In this document: piece by piece, positions 22,019 to 35,048 of the stretch
Numbering within the stretch: position 1 is the stretch's first letter
How the letters are laid out: each line of letters starts with the position of its first letter
Assembly: GCF_030272615.1 (NCBI RefSeq)
Contig: NC_081409.1
Coordinates: 876,563,594-876,627,593 of the forward strand
DNA: 64,000 nucleotides
From: Cryptomeria japonica
Taxonomy: Eukaryota > Streptophyta > Pinopsida > Cupressales > Cupressaceae
Direction: 5' to 3'
Program-made: the position numbers and the translations under genes
Notes under the pieces: model-generated
Databases searched by the model: none
Told to the model about the DNA's origin: nothing
What the model saw: only the letters and a program-made list of their open reading frames with translations

Positions 22019-25000
22019 ATGGCAACTGGAGATGTTTTCTTTAAGAAAGAGAGTCTGAGATTTAATGGAAGTTATTATGCTATATGGAAGTGCACTTGAG
22101 ATGTCTTGGAGAAGAAAACTAGAAGATTACAAAGGATGCCTATTTTGTTCCTCAGAATGGGATGTTTACTACTGCTGAGATCAAGGATGATGAAAATGAA
22201 ATTATATCTAAGGAAGGATTGCTGAGTGCCCTAACTAATTCTGAGATGACTAATGTAATGGGACTTCAAAATTCACATGAGATCTGAGCGAAGCTTAAAA
22301 ACCTATATGAAGGAGATAAACAAGTAAAAGTTGCTAAGTTGTAGAGTTTGAAAGGGAAGTATGAGATGCTGAAAATGGGAGAAGATTAGAACATAAACTC
22401 TTTTATGGCTAAGGTGAATGACCTTGTCCTAGGTATCAGATGTGCTAGTGGAACCCTTGTAGAAGATGAAATTATTGCTAAGTGTTGAGATCATTGCCTC
22501 CTGCTTACAAACATAAGGTAGCTGCTATTGATGAGATCTAGAGTGTGACTACTGTAACAAGAGATATGTTGGTTGGAAAGATTACTGCATTTAAACTGAG
22601 TGAGTTTGGTGAATCACATGGAAAGTTTGAGATAGCATTAAGAGCATCTGTATCTAGAAAATAGAAGTATGATCCCGATGAATGCAAAATATCCAAATGT
22701 GTGTGAGAGAGAAGAGAGATGGAAGAGTAAGAAAGAGAATTGGATGAGCTTGAAGCATTGATTGCCCGAAGATTGCCTAAAGGATCTAGTAAGTATGATG
22801 GAAAATTACCTCTGAAATATTTCTCTTGCAATAAGATAGGACATTTTGCTTCTAGGTTCCCAGAGAGAATGTCTAATTATGGTAGGTATGATAAATTTGA
22901 TAAGCATGATAGGAATGATAGATATGAGAAGCATGAGAAGTATGATAAGCCTTACAAGCCTAACTAGAAGTATAAGAATCAGAAGAACTATTATTAGGTT
23001 GTTGATGAAGGTGTTATAGATGAAGAATCAGAAGGAGATGAAATTATATTTATTGCTATTAAAGAAGATGGACCAGTACCTATTGATTCCACAAGCCGCA
23101 CTATTGAGGAGAAAAATTTAGTTGCTAAAGTTGAAGAGAAAGATGAATGGGCGATTGACAACGGTTGTTGATATCATATGACTGGTGATAAAAGCAAATT
23201 TGTGAATATGAAGAGATATGATTCATGGAATAGTAAGATTTGGAGATGACAAAGCCAGTGTGATCTATGGTAGAGGTTCTATTTCCTTGGATGGTAAGTA
23301 TAACACTGATGATGTCTTGTATGTCGAAGGTTTGAAGCATAATCTCTTAAGTTTTGGACATATGGTTGGAAAAAGTTATGATTTATAATTCAAGAATGGA
23401 AAATGCAAGATCCTAAATGCCTCTGGTATAGAGATTGCATCTAGAACTAACATTGAAGGTAATATCTTTCATTTGAATGTTGGTGAGAAAAGTTGCTTGA
23501 TTTATTAGATTGATGAAAGCTGGCTATGGCATAGGAGAATGTGTAGTGTTAATTTTGATTCAATGATTAAGATCAGTTCCACTCAAGCTATTAGAGATTT
23601 TCCTAAGATTCTTAAGCCTGCTAATCTAGTATATAAGGAATGTCAAATGGGAAAGAAAACAAGAATTTCTTTCAAGAGTAAGCAATATTCATCTAATAGA
23701 TTATTAGATCTTGTGCATACTGACCTATGTGGACCTATAAGTATAAGAAGTATGCAGGGTGATAGATATTTCATGTTGTTGATTAATGATTATTCCAGGA
23801 TGATGTGGGTTGCCTTTTTGAGGGAAAAATCAAAAGCATTGGACAAATTCAAGATATTCAAAGCAAAGGTGGAGATTGAGATAGGATTGAAGGTGAAATG
23901 TCTTAGATCTAACAGAGGAGGACAATTTTGTTCTGGTGAGTTTGATTCATTTTATGAGATGCATGGGATTAGAAGACAATTATTTGCTCCTAGAACCCCA
24001 TAATAAAATGGAGTTGTTGAAAGGAAGAATAGGACTATCTTGGATGTTGCAAGGACCATGTTGATTGAAGGGAATGTTCCAAAGATCTATTGGAGAGAAG
24101 TTGTTATCATTTCCGCTTACACATTCAACTGAGTACATATAAAATGTGATACTAGTAAGACTCCTTATGAGCTATGATGGTCATGTTCCTACTATGAAAT
24201 ATTTTAGAATTTTTGGAAGCAAGTGTTATATAAAGAGAGATGAGGATATAGGAAAGTTTGATGTGAGAAGTGATGAAGGGATTTTCTGGGGATATTCAAC
24301 AAAGAGAAAATCCTACTGGTGCTACAATAAAAGACTGAGAAAGATAGTGGAAAGTGCAAATGTGAAAGTTGATGAGAACTATGGAAAAGATATCAGAGCA
24401 TGCAAATATGATAATGATAAAAATGTTGTCATAAAGAAAATTTAGAATGAAGAATTGAAGCAGTATGATCTGGTAGAGACTGTTAACCCAAATATTGTTG
24501 TTGCTGGTGGAGAGGTGTAGGAACCTGAAAATCAGAATAATCAGAAGAATCTGAGGTATGTAAGATTGAATCATTTTGAAAAATAAAATCATTGGTGATA
24601 AAAATAAAGGCGTGATGACTAGAAGAAGGCTAGCTTCTGAAGAGGTATGTTTGATCTCTAAAATTGAACCTAAAGATGTTGTTGAGGCTTGCAATGATGA
24701 AAATTGGTTAAAGACTATGGAAGAAGAATTGAATCAGAATATAAAAAATAATACATGGGAACTTGTGCCTAGACCTAAAGACAAGAGTATGATTGGTACT
24801 AAATGGGTATTCAGGAACAAATTGAATGAAGCCAGTGAAGTTGTCAGAAATAAAGCAAGATTGGTATGCAAAGGATATTCACAAAAGGAAGGGATTGATT
24901 ATGAGGAGACTTTTTCTTTGGTAGCCAGACTTGAAATTGTTAGACTATTGCTTGCATATACTGCATATAAGGATTTCAAGGTATATTAGATGGATATCAA

Positions 25001-26150
25001 GTCAACCTTTTTGAAGAGTGACATTGAAGAATAAGTCTACATTGAGAAACCTAATGGGTTTTCATTATCAGATGATGGAGGCATGGTATGCAAACTCAAG
25101 AAAGTTCTTTATGGATTGAAACATTCCCCTAGAGCTTGGTATGCTAGATTGGATAAGTACTTGCTGAAATTAGGATTTAATAAAGGTACTGTTGATAGTA
25201 ATCTATACTTAAAAATTGAGAATGGTAACATCTTGATGGTTGAAGTTTTTGTTGATGATATTATCTTTTGAGGAGATGATAACTTGAGTATGAAGTTTGT
25301 TGGTGATATGCAAAAAGAATTTGAGATGTCTATGATATAGGAGAGATGCAATTTTTCTTAGACTTGTAGATTTCATAGATTGGAAAAGGTATTTTTATAT
25401 CTCAAACTAAATATGTGAAGGAATTACTAAAGAAATTTGGGTTAGAAGATTCTAAACCGGCTGGAACTCCTATGGCGACTGGCTGCAAATTATCTAAAAA
25501 ATGATGAATCTTCGAAAGCTAATCAAACCTTGTACAGATCTATGGTTGGTGCACTGCTATACTTAACTCAGTCTAGACCTGACATTATGCATATTGTGTG
25601 CATGGCTGCTAGATATCAAGATGATTTGAAAGAGAGTCATGTCACTGTTGTAAAGGTAATATTCATATACTTGAAAGGAACTGTGGATTATGGCTTTAGG
25701 TATCCGAGGAATTTGGTGATGTTGATGACCAGAAGAGTACCTCCGGTGGTGCATTATTTTTGGGTAAGAAATTGGTTTCATGGGCTAGTAAGAAACAAGA
25801 TTTAGTTTCCCTATCTACTGCTGAAGCTGAGTACATTGTTGCGGCTAGTAATTGCACCCAGGTAGTTTGGATGAAATAAATGTTGAAGGATATCAGAGTT
25901 ATCTATGATGAGCCTACTGACACATATTGTGATAACTCCAATGCTATTAATATGTCAAAGAACCCGATGCAACATTCAAAGACTAAACATGTATCAATCA
26001 AGTATCATTTCTTGAGACAAAAAGTCAATGAAGAGGAAGTGAAGCTAGAGTATATATCTACAAAGGGACAAATTGCTGATATTTTCACTAAGCCTTTTCC
26101 TATAGATACATTTGTCGATTTGAGAGAAGTTAGGGGTAGCCACCCCTCCT
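22019..26150 (+). pseudogene. Copia1 gag-pol remnant
   Basis: This is a Ty1/copia polyprotein with many stops and shifts. Gag begins at the ATG at 22019, with the same opening MAT..F.K.SL...G..Y..WK as Copia2. The zinc knuckle near 22820 is damaged: the first and last Cys are replaced (KYFSCNKIGHFASRF). The protease near 23146 reads IDNGC in place of the usual Asp-Ser-Gly. Integrase spans about 23515-24130. RT spans about 24690-25290, with [24 protein letters not shown] and a FVDDIIF active-site block. RNase H ends with KTKHVSIKYHFLRQ and ADIFTKPFP near 26100. Related to Copia2 across its length. It is not functional. Confidence 0.9.
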
Positions 26151-26473
26151 GATGGGAACTAGATGCATTGAGTTGCATCGATCCGATGGACTTCACTGTC
26201 TTATCCTTATTGTCCAGATTGATGAGTTTATGTTGCTCCTCTAGTGTAGTCTGTTTGTGGTTCAGTTGAGCTAGTTGTAATTATAATTTGTTTATTCTAA
26301 GGGGGAGAGTAAGTTTGGTTTTCTATTTTGAGAACCTTTGTCATTGAAGTCAAAGGGAGAGAGAAAGCATGTGAAAAATTGTTTTATCTGCTTGATCTTA
26401 GGGGGAGTTTGTTGGAGATGTTTTCTTTCTTTGCATTGATTGTTTTTCACATCCATATGTTGCCATCAATGCC

Positions 26474-26484
26474 AAAGGGGGAGA
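26474..26484 (+). other. polypurine tract of Copia1
   Basis: AAAGGGGGAGA lies just before the 3' LTR. Three similar purine runs occur upstream, near 26299, 26350 and 26400, so the 3' untranslated region holds repeated tract-like sequences. Confidence 0.8.
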
Positions 26485-26485
26485 T

Positions 26486-27822
26486 TGTTGGACATTGCTA
26501 TTGCTAGGATATGTTGTTGTCATTGATGTCAACATATTCCTGTGATTTATTGCTTTGGTGGTTGCAAATTGGTTTATTGATATGATGGTTCCATGCATGG
26601 AGTACTTCTTGTATTGGTTTCAGTGATCTGGAAGCTTAATTGATCATATCATGTGATCTAGTTTGCAGTTTTTTTTTCTGATCAGTGCTTTGCAGAGTTC
26701 GGTATTTCCTCTAGCATATTGCGATGTGATCAGATCTTGAGTTGAGATTTTGGGAGATTGTTTGGGTGTTCTTGTGTATCTTCATTGCAAATGGTTCATG
26801 ATTTGGTGCTCTACAAGTTATCTTTCTTCGTGGTAGTTGCTGATGTTTGAGTGTTCTTGAGTTTCTGATGTTGATCGACGAAGATTTGACAAGTGGTGTT
26901 GGTGCGATTGTTACATATGATTCTAACGTGCTTACTGGTGTTTCTTAATTGTGTCTTATTTTTTTTATGGTCCGCATTGATCGTTGTGCGAGTTTTTGGT
27001 GATTTATTGAACCAGTAATATTCTTCGTGTTATGCGGTATTCTTGGTGGTGTAACGTATTGTAGTTGATATTGGCATGATTTCCGATGGTGTTGTGTGTT
27101 TGATAATTTGGTTTAGGTCCATGTTATATCATGTATATCATTATATTGGTCCAATGGTCGATCTTTGTATCGTGTGATATAATTTTGAAATTGTGAGTTG
27201 AGGGTTTTGCTGACCTTGTAGTCAAGGTTGATGAATTTTATAAATAGGTGATAAAGTCATGCAAATAGAGTATCGGTATTGTTTCTATATTATAAGAGAG
27301 TGGAAGAGGTGTGAAGAAGTGAATACATCCTTCAACATTGTGATTGAGTAGAGATTGAAGTGTTGCAAAGCAGACAAATGTGCTTAATCAGAACTGTCAT
27401 CAGGCATTTGCATATACTATTCTTTCAGTTCATTTGATTCTAGATTGTTGTCCGAATATTTTGTATGTTAGTAAGACTTCCTTATAAGGTAGTGAACCTT
27501 CCTTGAGGGTTGTAGCCTTCTGGGTTATTATATCTTGATCAATGAGCTCTAGGCAACAAGTCTGAATGCAGGTGCATTCCCCATTGTAATTATTTTCACA
27601 TTCTACTATAGAGTATCATCTTATTATGGGTAGGTTCCCACCATGGTTTTTTCATTAACCGGGGTTTCCACGTTAAAATCATGGTGTTGTGTGTTGTGCT
27701 ACCAATTTGCTTATCTTTGTTGTTGCTACAATTAATCATATTTGTATATGAGGTTAAGTTTATTAATCTGGTGAAAATTGATTCACCCTCCTCTCAGTTT
27801 TCATTTATTATTGTTGCCAACA
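26486..27822 (+). repeat. Copia1 3' LTR (1,337 bp)
   Basis: It begins TGTTGGACATTG and ends GCCAACA. It is clearly diverged from the 5' LTR, with frequent substitutions, so this is an older insertion than E1, E2, Copia2 or Tat1. Confidence 0.9.
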
Positions 27823-28369
27823 TGAATACCCTTCCTCATTTTACTTTAAGAGAAGTCAAAGAAAAAGGGATACCCTTAGAGGTTGTGATGCAGGAGCTAG
27901 ATGTGACAAATGAGCTCTGGGTGAACGTCTACCCAAACCATAGTACATAGGATGAGAAATATCTCCAATAATTATAAACTTAAAGGGAGGGTGGGTTATA
28001 AATGTCAACAAACATGAGCGCCTTTTCTTTGTTTGTACTAGCTACAAAAGTAGGAACATAAGACACCATCGAGGGCTACACATTCCTAGGTGAGAAAGGA
28101 GGTCTACCTTGAGGAACACGTCTATCTTTAGATTTTGATGAAGAAGAGTCAAAAGATACAATCTGTTGTTGTACTAGAGCAGATAGGGAAGGAGGGGCAA
28201 AAATTGATGTAGGAGGATGTAAAGAAATTGTAGGCTAAATTGACCTAGATGTCAACTTCCCTATCTTATACTTGTAATAAGCTTTATACAAGTCTCCATG
28301 GAGAAGCATTGGCCTAATTAGAGTAGGCCAAAAATGATCTAATAAAAATCCCCCATAGGCAAGTAGTGA
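27823..28369. other. unassigned host sequence downstream of Copia1
   Basis: The stretch lies between Copia1 and the protease remnant of Gy0. On the minus strand it is probably the decayed continuation of Gy0 past protease, but I recognise no motif. An 89-codon plus-strand frame that begins inside the Copia1 LTR and ends at 27950 is not credible as a gene. Confidence 0.35.
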
Positions 28370-29779
28370 CTAGTATCTAGTGTCTTGGACAACATGGATT
28401 ATGCCTTCATGAGGGAGCTTCAAGCACTTATGATTAACTGAGGGGACTACTTCCATGTCGATCAACCAAAGAATACCAAGCTTAACCAATAACATGTTTG
28501 AATTGAGAATAAAAATTAAGGTTCTTGAAACCACCTTGGGTCCCACAAGGACCGTGAAGGTGGTGCTACCCAGAAGAGGAACAAACAACCTATCATGCAT
28601 ACAAACAAAGACATGACATTCATCATATCTTACTATATGTAAATCATTAATGAAAAGAGCCTCCTCCAAATGACATCGACTCAACATGTAGGATCAACCA
28701 TCACACCTGCAATAGTGCGACCTTTTATCTTATCGAATATGTATAAAGGAGTAGGATCCCCATAGTAAAGAGTATCTAGATGTGTAAAGGATATGTCATT
28801 AGACTTTGTCCTTTGGCTAGGGGGTGAGATCAAAGTTATAGTGACCATGTTTACATAGATACCACCACTCATTGTAGGGTCTCATTATGTAGAAATAAAG
28901 TTAGATGAATGAGGTGGGAAAGGATTGGTGTGGATCTAGAGCTCATTGTTGGTCTTATCAACAAACTTGTTACATTTATGTTTCCGATCACCGACTTGGA
29001 TAACACTGCTATCTATATGATCTTGAACTATATGTCTTAGATGAATTATACAATGCTTGGTGTCATGTCTAAACATAAAATGATATTGACAGAATTTGAA
29101 GCCATCATACTAGTAAGGGTATGGTTTGTTATTGAGAAATGGTCTAATTTTAGGAAGGTTCAAAATATTTCCCATTAGAAGCTTTTGGAATATACTTAGA
29201 TAAGAATTGGACAATTTGGTAAAGACTCAATTCTGCTGTGGTTCTTGCATAGATCTCTCAGTTTCTTGAGGCATAGTTATGAGATTTGCCACAACTTTAT
29301 TCTTTTTAGACCCTCCTAAAGTAGATGCACCCCCAAAAACATTAGCATGAGAGTTTGAAGAATATTATCTGAATTGAGCTAGCATATGCTGATAGTCAGT
29401 GAGCGTGGAACAAAGGTTGGTAAAGTTAGATAACAATTAAGAGCCAACTTCTCCCTTAATGCCAACTGTAGATTTATGATAGACATCCTCTACAAATCAC
29501 TATCTAGTAGGGAAAAGGGGATCTTTGTGGATATTGATTGATAGCAAGAAATGAAATCAGTTACCCTCTCATTAGGTTTTTGCTCGCAATGAACAAGGTT
29601 CACTATAGTGACCTTAATTCTAATGTTTGCTTGAAACTGCATACAAAAGGCATCCATAAATTGATCAAATGATTTAATAGAATAGACAGGAAATGAATTA
29701 TACCACTCTAACGTAGTTCCTTTAAGGGACTAAGAGAATAGATTCACTAATATAAAGTCTAAATTATGATAATCACTAC
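28370..29779 (-). pseudogene. Gy0 gag-protease remnant (Ty3/gypsy, Tat-like)
   Basis: Read on the minus strand from 29779 down. A Gag segment contains LKGTTLEWYNSF...SIKSFDQFMDAF and a Gag end motif near 29000-29110 (FCQYHFMFRHDTKHC...VQDHID). This matches the Tat1 motif YCEFHKSKGHKTGNC...IQDLID. A retropepsin-like region follows at 28372-28760, where VDPT replaces the usual Asp-Ser/Thr-Gly and SVNHKCLKLPHEG parallels the Tat1 STYHQCIKFPHNG. Stops and shifts are frequent. The element is an old Ty3/gypsy copy of the same broad group as Tat1. Confidence 0.72.
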
Positions 29780-31163
29780 TGTAGGCATCGAAAAATGGTC
29801 AATGCTTGCAGTGTCATACTTTAACATGTCCGCGTGACCTTATTTTACGGTTTCTTCTATGTCGGACACTTGATCTTTATTATTTGTCGACATTTTGTCA
29901 TTCTTTTGCATTTCTTGCATTTGTCACATTTTCAATTAGGTCTTGTCAACATTATCATTATCAATTGTGATCTTTGATCATTATCAATATTATCATGTAA
30001 ATTGGACATCATTAACCCTTCTCAATGTCGAATTAGGGTTTTATCCTTATCAATCATCAATTTATCAATCTCTTATCAATTTGGATCAATTAGTCATTGT
30101 TCCTCATCAATTAGCGTCTATCAATTTCATCCTTGTCAATCTTGATCAATTTATCATTGATCTTTATCAATCAACATCGACACTTTATCAATTATCCAAT
30201 TTTCATCATTAAATCATGATCAAATCCACCCTATATCAATTATCTTTTGTCATGACCTAATTATCGTCCTTGCATTTCTAATTCATCTCCTAGGGTTTTG
30301 TAATTTAATCATTTAATCTTATTTGTCATTTTCCCTCAAGGTTAAATAATTTATTCATTTATCCTAAGTCTTCTTGTCACAATTAAATATTTATTTAATT
30401 GGCTAATTAATCCCCCCTCTTTTGTGAATTAATTAATGAATGAAAACTTATTAATTAATTCACCTAATTTACTAATTTCCTAATTTCTAATTCATCGTTT
30501 TCACCTAATTTCCTAATTGCTAAATCCTAATTTCCAACTCATTATCTCTCTCACGTGGCTCCTATTTTTGTGCTTTAATTTGGAAGCATGTTTCCTTATT
30601 TGTCATGAGTTTGGATATGGCATCTTATCCTAACATTAGATTTGATTGCTAGTCTTATCCTCTTGCATGGAAAGTGTGCAATGGTATTTCTTTTTAAATC
30701 TAATTTTTCCCATTTTTGAATCCAATTGCATCTAATATCGATTTCTTGCTAATTGTTGTCTTCTCTCCAATCTGATTTTTCCCATTCTTGAATCCAATTG
30801 CATCTAATATCGATTTCTTACTAAATGTTGTCCTCTCTCCAATTTTTCTATAAATTGGATGCATTTCTCATCAAAACTAACCACACTTCGAGTATCCTTA
30901 TGCTGCATTTTTCATCTTGTCATCTTTCTTGCTTTCATTTGCATGCACAATCTTGTAGGTGATGTCCACAAAAATCCCATTTGAAGGTGAAAGAAGGACA
31001 ATGGAGGTCAATGGAGAAAGTATCAACATATGTTATGGTTTTCTCTTTTAATGCTTGTTTTCCATTCCTTTATTGAATGTGATAGGATTTTATTTCATAG
31101 CAATTTAGGCTTTGTGGTTACCTATTGATTATTGCTTTGATGTTTTTCATTTTCCTATCTACA
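29780..31163 (+). repeat. 5' LTR of plus-strand gypsy Gy1
   Basis: The sequence begins TGTAGGCATCGAAAAATGGTC, close to the sense start of the Tat1 LTR (TGTAGACACCC). It ends TCTACA at 31163, followed by TTTTC and a primer-site-like TGGTGAACCCGACATGAAC (31169-31187). The inside is AT-rich with ATCAATT words and TTAATTAA palindromes, as in the other gypsy LTRs here. The second LTR was not found in the window. Confidence 0.6.
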
Positions 31164-31168
31164 TTTTC

Positions 31169-31187
31169 TGGTGAACCCGACATGAAC
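31169..31187 (+). other. putative primer binding site of Gy1
   Basis: TGGTGAACCCGACATGAAC starts with TGG five bases after the LTR end. I did not assign the tRNA. Confidence 0.5.
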
Positions 31188-31707
31188 TAATCGATTTTAT
31201 TTCTTTTGTGTGCTTGCAAGTTTGTATCTAGGTTGCTTGAAGAAATATCATTATCAACCATGTCCCCTGCAAGCATAATGTGCATGCAATGAATGAAAAT
31301 GCATTTTTTTTTGCCATTTGTTATGAAGGCACATATTGACAGATTTTGACATGGTTTTAATGCAGATTTAAATGCTCTTCCTATGCAATACATTTGTGCT
31401 AAGTTAAAACCATTTTGGTGATAATTTAAAAACCACTTTTGTGCAGATCTAAAAAGGGCTTTTATGCAGATTTAAAGATGCCTTTTGTGTTGATTTGAAA
31501 AAGGTTTAGTGTAGGATTTAAAAAAAGAGAGTCTAAAATTACATTGTTTTAGCTCTTTGTTTTTTTGGGTTGTAAATTAGATTGTTTTTGTCATTTTGAA
31601 TTAGTTTTAGTTTGTTTTTTAGTTTTAAATTAGTTTAGATTTAGATTTTATTTTTGTTAGTTTAGATTTAGATTTAGTTTCTATTAATTTATATTTGAAT
31701 GTACTTT

Positions 31708-32048
31708 TTTTTTTGGATTGGTAATTGGCCGAAGCCTGAATAGTTTTTGACTGGAGCTATGAACCAGTGGGGACATAGTAGGGGGCCCCATCCCCATTAC
31801 ATATCTTTGAATTATTATTATTAATGTTTGATTAGATTGACCCCAAGACCTTCTCCATCCTATGGAAGGCCAAGAGTCACAACTTAGAATTCCATTAGAT
31901 TGACCCGAAGACCTTCCCCATCCTATGGAAGGCCAAGAGTCACAACTTAGAATTCCACTTCAGATGTCCCTATTGGGAATTGAACTTGGGCCTCCACAGT
32001 GAGAACCCAGTATTTTAGCCAGTTAAGCTCAACCCCTTGGACAAATTG
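31708..32048 (-). mobile_element. tRNA-derived SINE, about 340 bp
   Basis: On the minus strand the head (from 32048) has an A-box-like GGGTTGAGCTTAACTGG (about 32019-32035) and a B-box-like AAGTTCAATTCCC (about 31975-31988), spaced as in tRNA genes. The body contains a 63-bp duplication and the tail is a run of A (T run on the plus strand, 31705-31714). An 11-bp duplication GAATGTACTTT flanks it at 31697-31707 and 32049-32059, as expected for LINE-mediated insertion. The family was not assigned. Confidence 0.82.
31831..31956 (-). repeat. 63-bp duplication inside the SINE
   Basis: ATTAGATTGACCC begins at 31831 and again at 31894. Both copies run through a long matching block (...CTATGGAAGGCCAAGAGTCAC...) with only two evident differences. 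Confidence 0.85.
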
Positions 32049-33241
32049 GAATGTACTTTAGATTAGATTTAGTTTTAATTTAAATTAGTTTTTTTATTTA
32101 ATTTTATTTTTAGTTTAGATTAGTTTTTTTTAATTTAGAAAAGTTTGTTTTTTGATAAGAAAGTTCATTTTATTGTTTAAATTTAGATTAATTTTTTTTA
32201 TTAGATTAAATTTGTTTTTCTAGATCAATTTTTTCTTAACTTAGGAATTTTTTTTTGTGGCTTTGTGTGGTTGTGCACGACATCTTTCTCGCTTGTCAAA
32301 GACATAATCTTGAAATTACCAACACCTTTGATGTAGGACACGGTCAAAGAACATTATCCAAAAACAAAGTGTCTCTGTTTTATTTAGATTAGTGTACACT
32401 TCAATTTATTAAGGTTAATGAACAAGTGCTTGCCATATTTTCTTAGATTATTTGCACGTGTTAACCTTTAGAGGGTGTGCCTCCCGAGTAGCCTATAAGG
32501 CTCGGTGTGAGGGAACAACCCAAAGTGGTGACGAGATATGGCCAAGCTCTTGCGAACCACTCTAAGTAACTGTGGATGCAATGAAAGTTGTAGACAATGG
32601 GTGTTGGAATGGTGTACAATGATTACATTTGTCGCATCTACACCCACCTAAACATATGACCTTACTAGAACCTCTTGTTTTTAGATACCAAAATCCTTCT
32701 ATTTGTTGGCTCAGGTGTTATGATACGTGCATACCGAAGATACCTCTCATGTACTCTTAAGTTAGAGCTAGCAAATTCTTGAGAAGTGATGACCCTTGAA
32801 TTTGAAGATTGGTATGCTTGAGAAGTGAGTGCACTGTAAGGGGGAGCCGATTCTACCAAGCGTCTAGCTATCTGATTGAATGTTGTATTGAGAAAGATGA
32901 TTCAACATATATTGTCCTGGCTAGCTATAAGATATGTTGTGAATGAGCATGATTGTTTTGAGTCCAAGTCCAAACACTTTGTCTTCTATGCTTGTCAAAA
33001 GTTGAGTCCTGCATCATTTTTCAAACAAGTCCAAACATTATCCAAACCAAATTCAAAACAAGCTTGAAAAAAAGGTCCAAAATCTTGTCCAAGTATTCAT
33101 CCAACAGTCAAACATGGCTTGTTAAAACATTGGAAATCCTTGTCTCAAAATACATGTCACTTAGGGTTAGACTTCGCATAGTCCAAACTTAGGTCTTAGG
33201 ACAACATATTGTCATTACTATTCATTTTAGTCCATTTCATT

Positions 33242-35048
33242 TGTAGTGTCCTAATTTTGCACTTAGGTTTAAAATAATTTTCCTAAGTCTTCATTGCATT
33301 ATCATCATCCCAAAATTAGGTCTTCGCTTAGGTTGCACTTTGCATTTCCAAAGTCATTGGTCCTCACATATCCATATCATATTGGTTTTATCATTGCATA
33401 CTTCAAAGCCTAGGTCTTTTCTTAGGTTGACATTGTCAAACATTTTCATTCACATCCTTGGTTCATATCATTTTGTCATATCATATCAAATCTTGAGACC
33501 ATATCATATTCATGTCATATCCTTAGGTCCTTGTCACAATCATTGTCCTTTTGCATAATGGTGCAGGGGCACAGTTGGGTCCATGAGAAATATTCAAGAT
33601 GTTTGTTCTTGGTTTCATGTTTTTTTGTTCATTTTGGATGTAATAAGGTCTCAAGGACCATTTTCAAACTTTTGGAGTCCTTTTGTCTCATTTTGCAAGG
33701 CCTTGGTGCCAATTTGTTGAATGTACTCAAATAGGGATATCTTGGTCAAACTAGGTCAATGCCTCCCAAAATGTGGTATGGGGGTATCTATGATGTATTT
33801 TGTGTTTATATATCCTATTTGAGATGTATTCGAAATTCCTAGGGGTTGTTGGTGTCAAAAATGCAAATTGTGCAATTTTTGTAAAAGTTGCCTGACAACT
33901 TTTCAACGTTGTCCAAACAATTAGCACTCAAAAGGTGGTTGTACGGCTAACCAATTCAAATGGTGGTTATAGACATTGCTTCTAGGGTATTTATAGACCC
34001 CTAAGATGTTTTGAAGAGGTTTATTGATGATTTTGTATGGAGAACTCCAAGTTTGAAGGCAATTCACGAACATTATCTCTGCAATTTCCAGTAAAATGCC
34101 GCACTTTGTCTCATAAGTCTCTATTTCAGATGAATTAGAACTAAAGGCTAGAATTTATGGAAATTTCTCTGAGTTACCTTTCATTTAGGACTAGTTTGGA
34201 TTTATTTCATTGGGTTTTGTGCGTTCTACAAGCGATTTTGTCCAGACTGGTCTAAAACCCTAGGTTTGGAGGGTTTTATCAAGAATTATGCATACTCACT
34301 CATTCCACTATCATATTGACTCAATAATTTGTGGAATGTTGGGTATGACGGTTATACAAGTGGGTTTTGAACCTTTTTTACAAAGGAGGATTTCAAGTGG
34401 GGTTTTGAGGAATTGAAGGCCTAATATCTCCATGTATTAGGCCGTTTTGATAAGGTTGAGTGGCTTGTTGTTAGTTTGGGTATCAAAAAAGCCAAGGAGA
34501 CCTTGAAACCTATAAAATAAATTCAATTTTTACATCCACTTACCTTCCAAATTGGTTGTGTAGGGAAGTAGAGAGTCTAAGAGGTGGTTGTAGTGTTGTT
34601 GGAGGCCTAATTAGGCTTTTGTAGGACTATAACAGTATGATTTTGAGAACCTTGGTCCAAAGTACCCCAACTTGGTTTTCACATATGTTTAAAAATTCTA
34701 AAATCGTATCTAAAAATATTTTCATTTCATTTCTTGTGTTAGTGAATAAAAATATGTGATGAAATTTATCTCGGAACATGCCTACTAGTTTCTAGGCCCA
34801 TAGGGTGCATTTGGTGTTGGATGGTCTAGAAGGGCTTGATACCAAGGTTGTGATTGGTGTTTATGAGTCAAAATAGAGTAGAGTATATTTTGGAACTCTT
34901 TCCCCAAGTCCTACTTGTACCCTATGCTTTGATGTCTCATTTGGCCTATGTGAAGCGTTGTCTAGGTTATAGTCTTGGTTGAGCATCCAACGGTCAAATG
35001 GAGGTGGGGTTTAGAATATAATCCCTGATTGTTTGTGACACCTCTTAG
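33242..35048 (+). repeat. 5' LTR of gypsy Gy3, left part (split by Copia2)
   Basis: The likely start is TGTAGTGTCCTAATTTTGCAC at 33242. The LTR is cut at 35048 by Copia2 and resumes at 41755 for about 14 bp before the primer site TGGTATCAGAGC at 41771. The right boundary is well supported by the Copia2 duplication CTTAG (35044-35048 and 41750-41754). The left boundary is tentative because only one LTR is visible. No gene is seen inside. Confidence 0.45.

Larger units (their letters stand above)
19070..27822 (+). mobile_element. Copia1: decayed Ty1/copia element with interrupted 5' LTR
   Basis: The 3' LTR (26486-27822) matches 19070-19097 plus 20643-21962. The 5' LTR is split by a 1,540-bp solo LTR. 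The primer site TGGTATCAGAGC is at 21965-21976 and the polypurine tract at 26474-26484. The internal region has the copia order Gag, CCHC, protease, integrase, RT, RNase H, riddled with stops and frameshifts. No clean TSD is visible (CAGAC before, TGAAT after), so the element is old or rearranged. It is inserted next to the decayed gag-pro of Gy0. Confidence 0.9.
31188..33241 (+). other. Gy1 leader or decayed sequence, non-coding
   Basis: The stretch is very AT-rich, with long T runs and repeated TTTAGATTTAGTTT words near 31570-32240. It holds the SINE at 31708-32048. No Gag frame is recognisable. The junction with Gy3 near 33241 was inferred from the start of the next LTR and not from a TSD. 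Confidence 0.4.

Noticed and set aside
19065-27827. Target-site duplication for Copia1
   Set aside because: The flanking pentamers (CAGAC and TGAAT) do not match, so none is claimed.
31960-32048. Possible functional tRNA gene
   Set aside because: The boxes match a tRNA-derived head, but no full cloverleaf is visible and the A tail with flanking duplication identifies a SINE.
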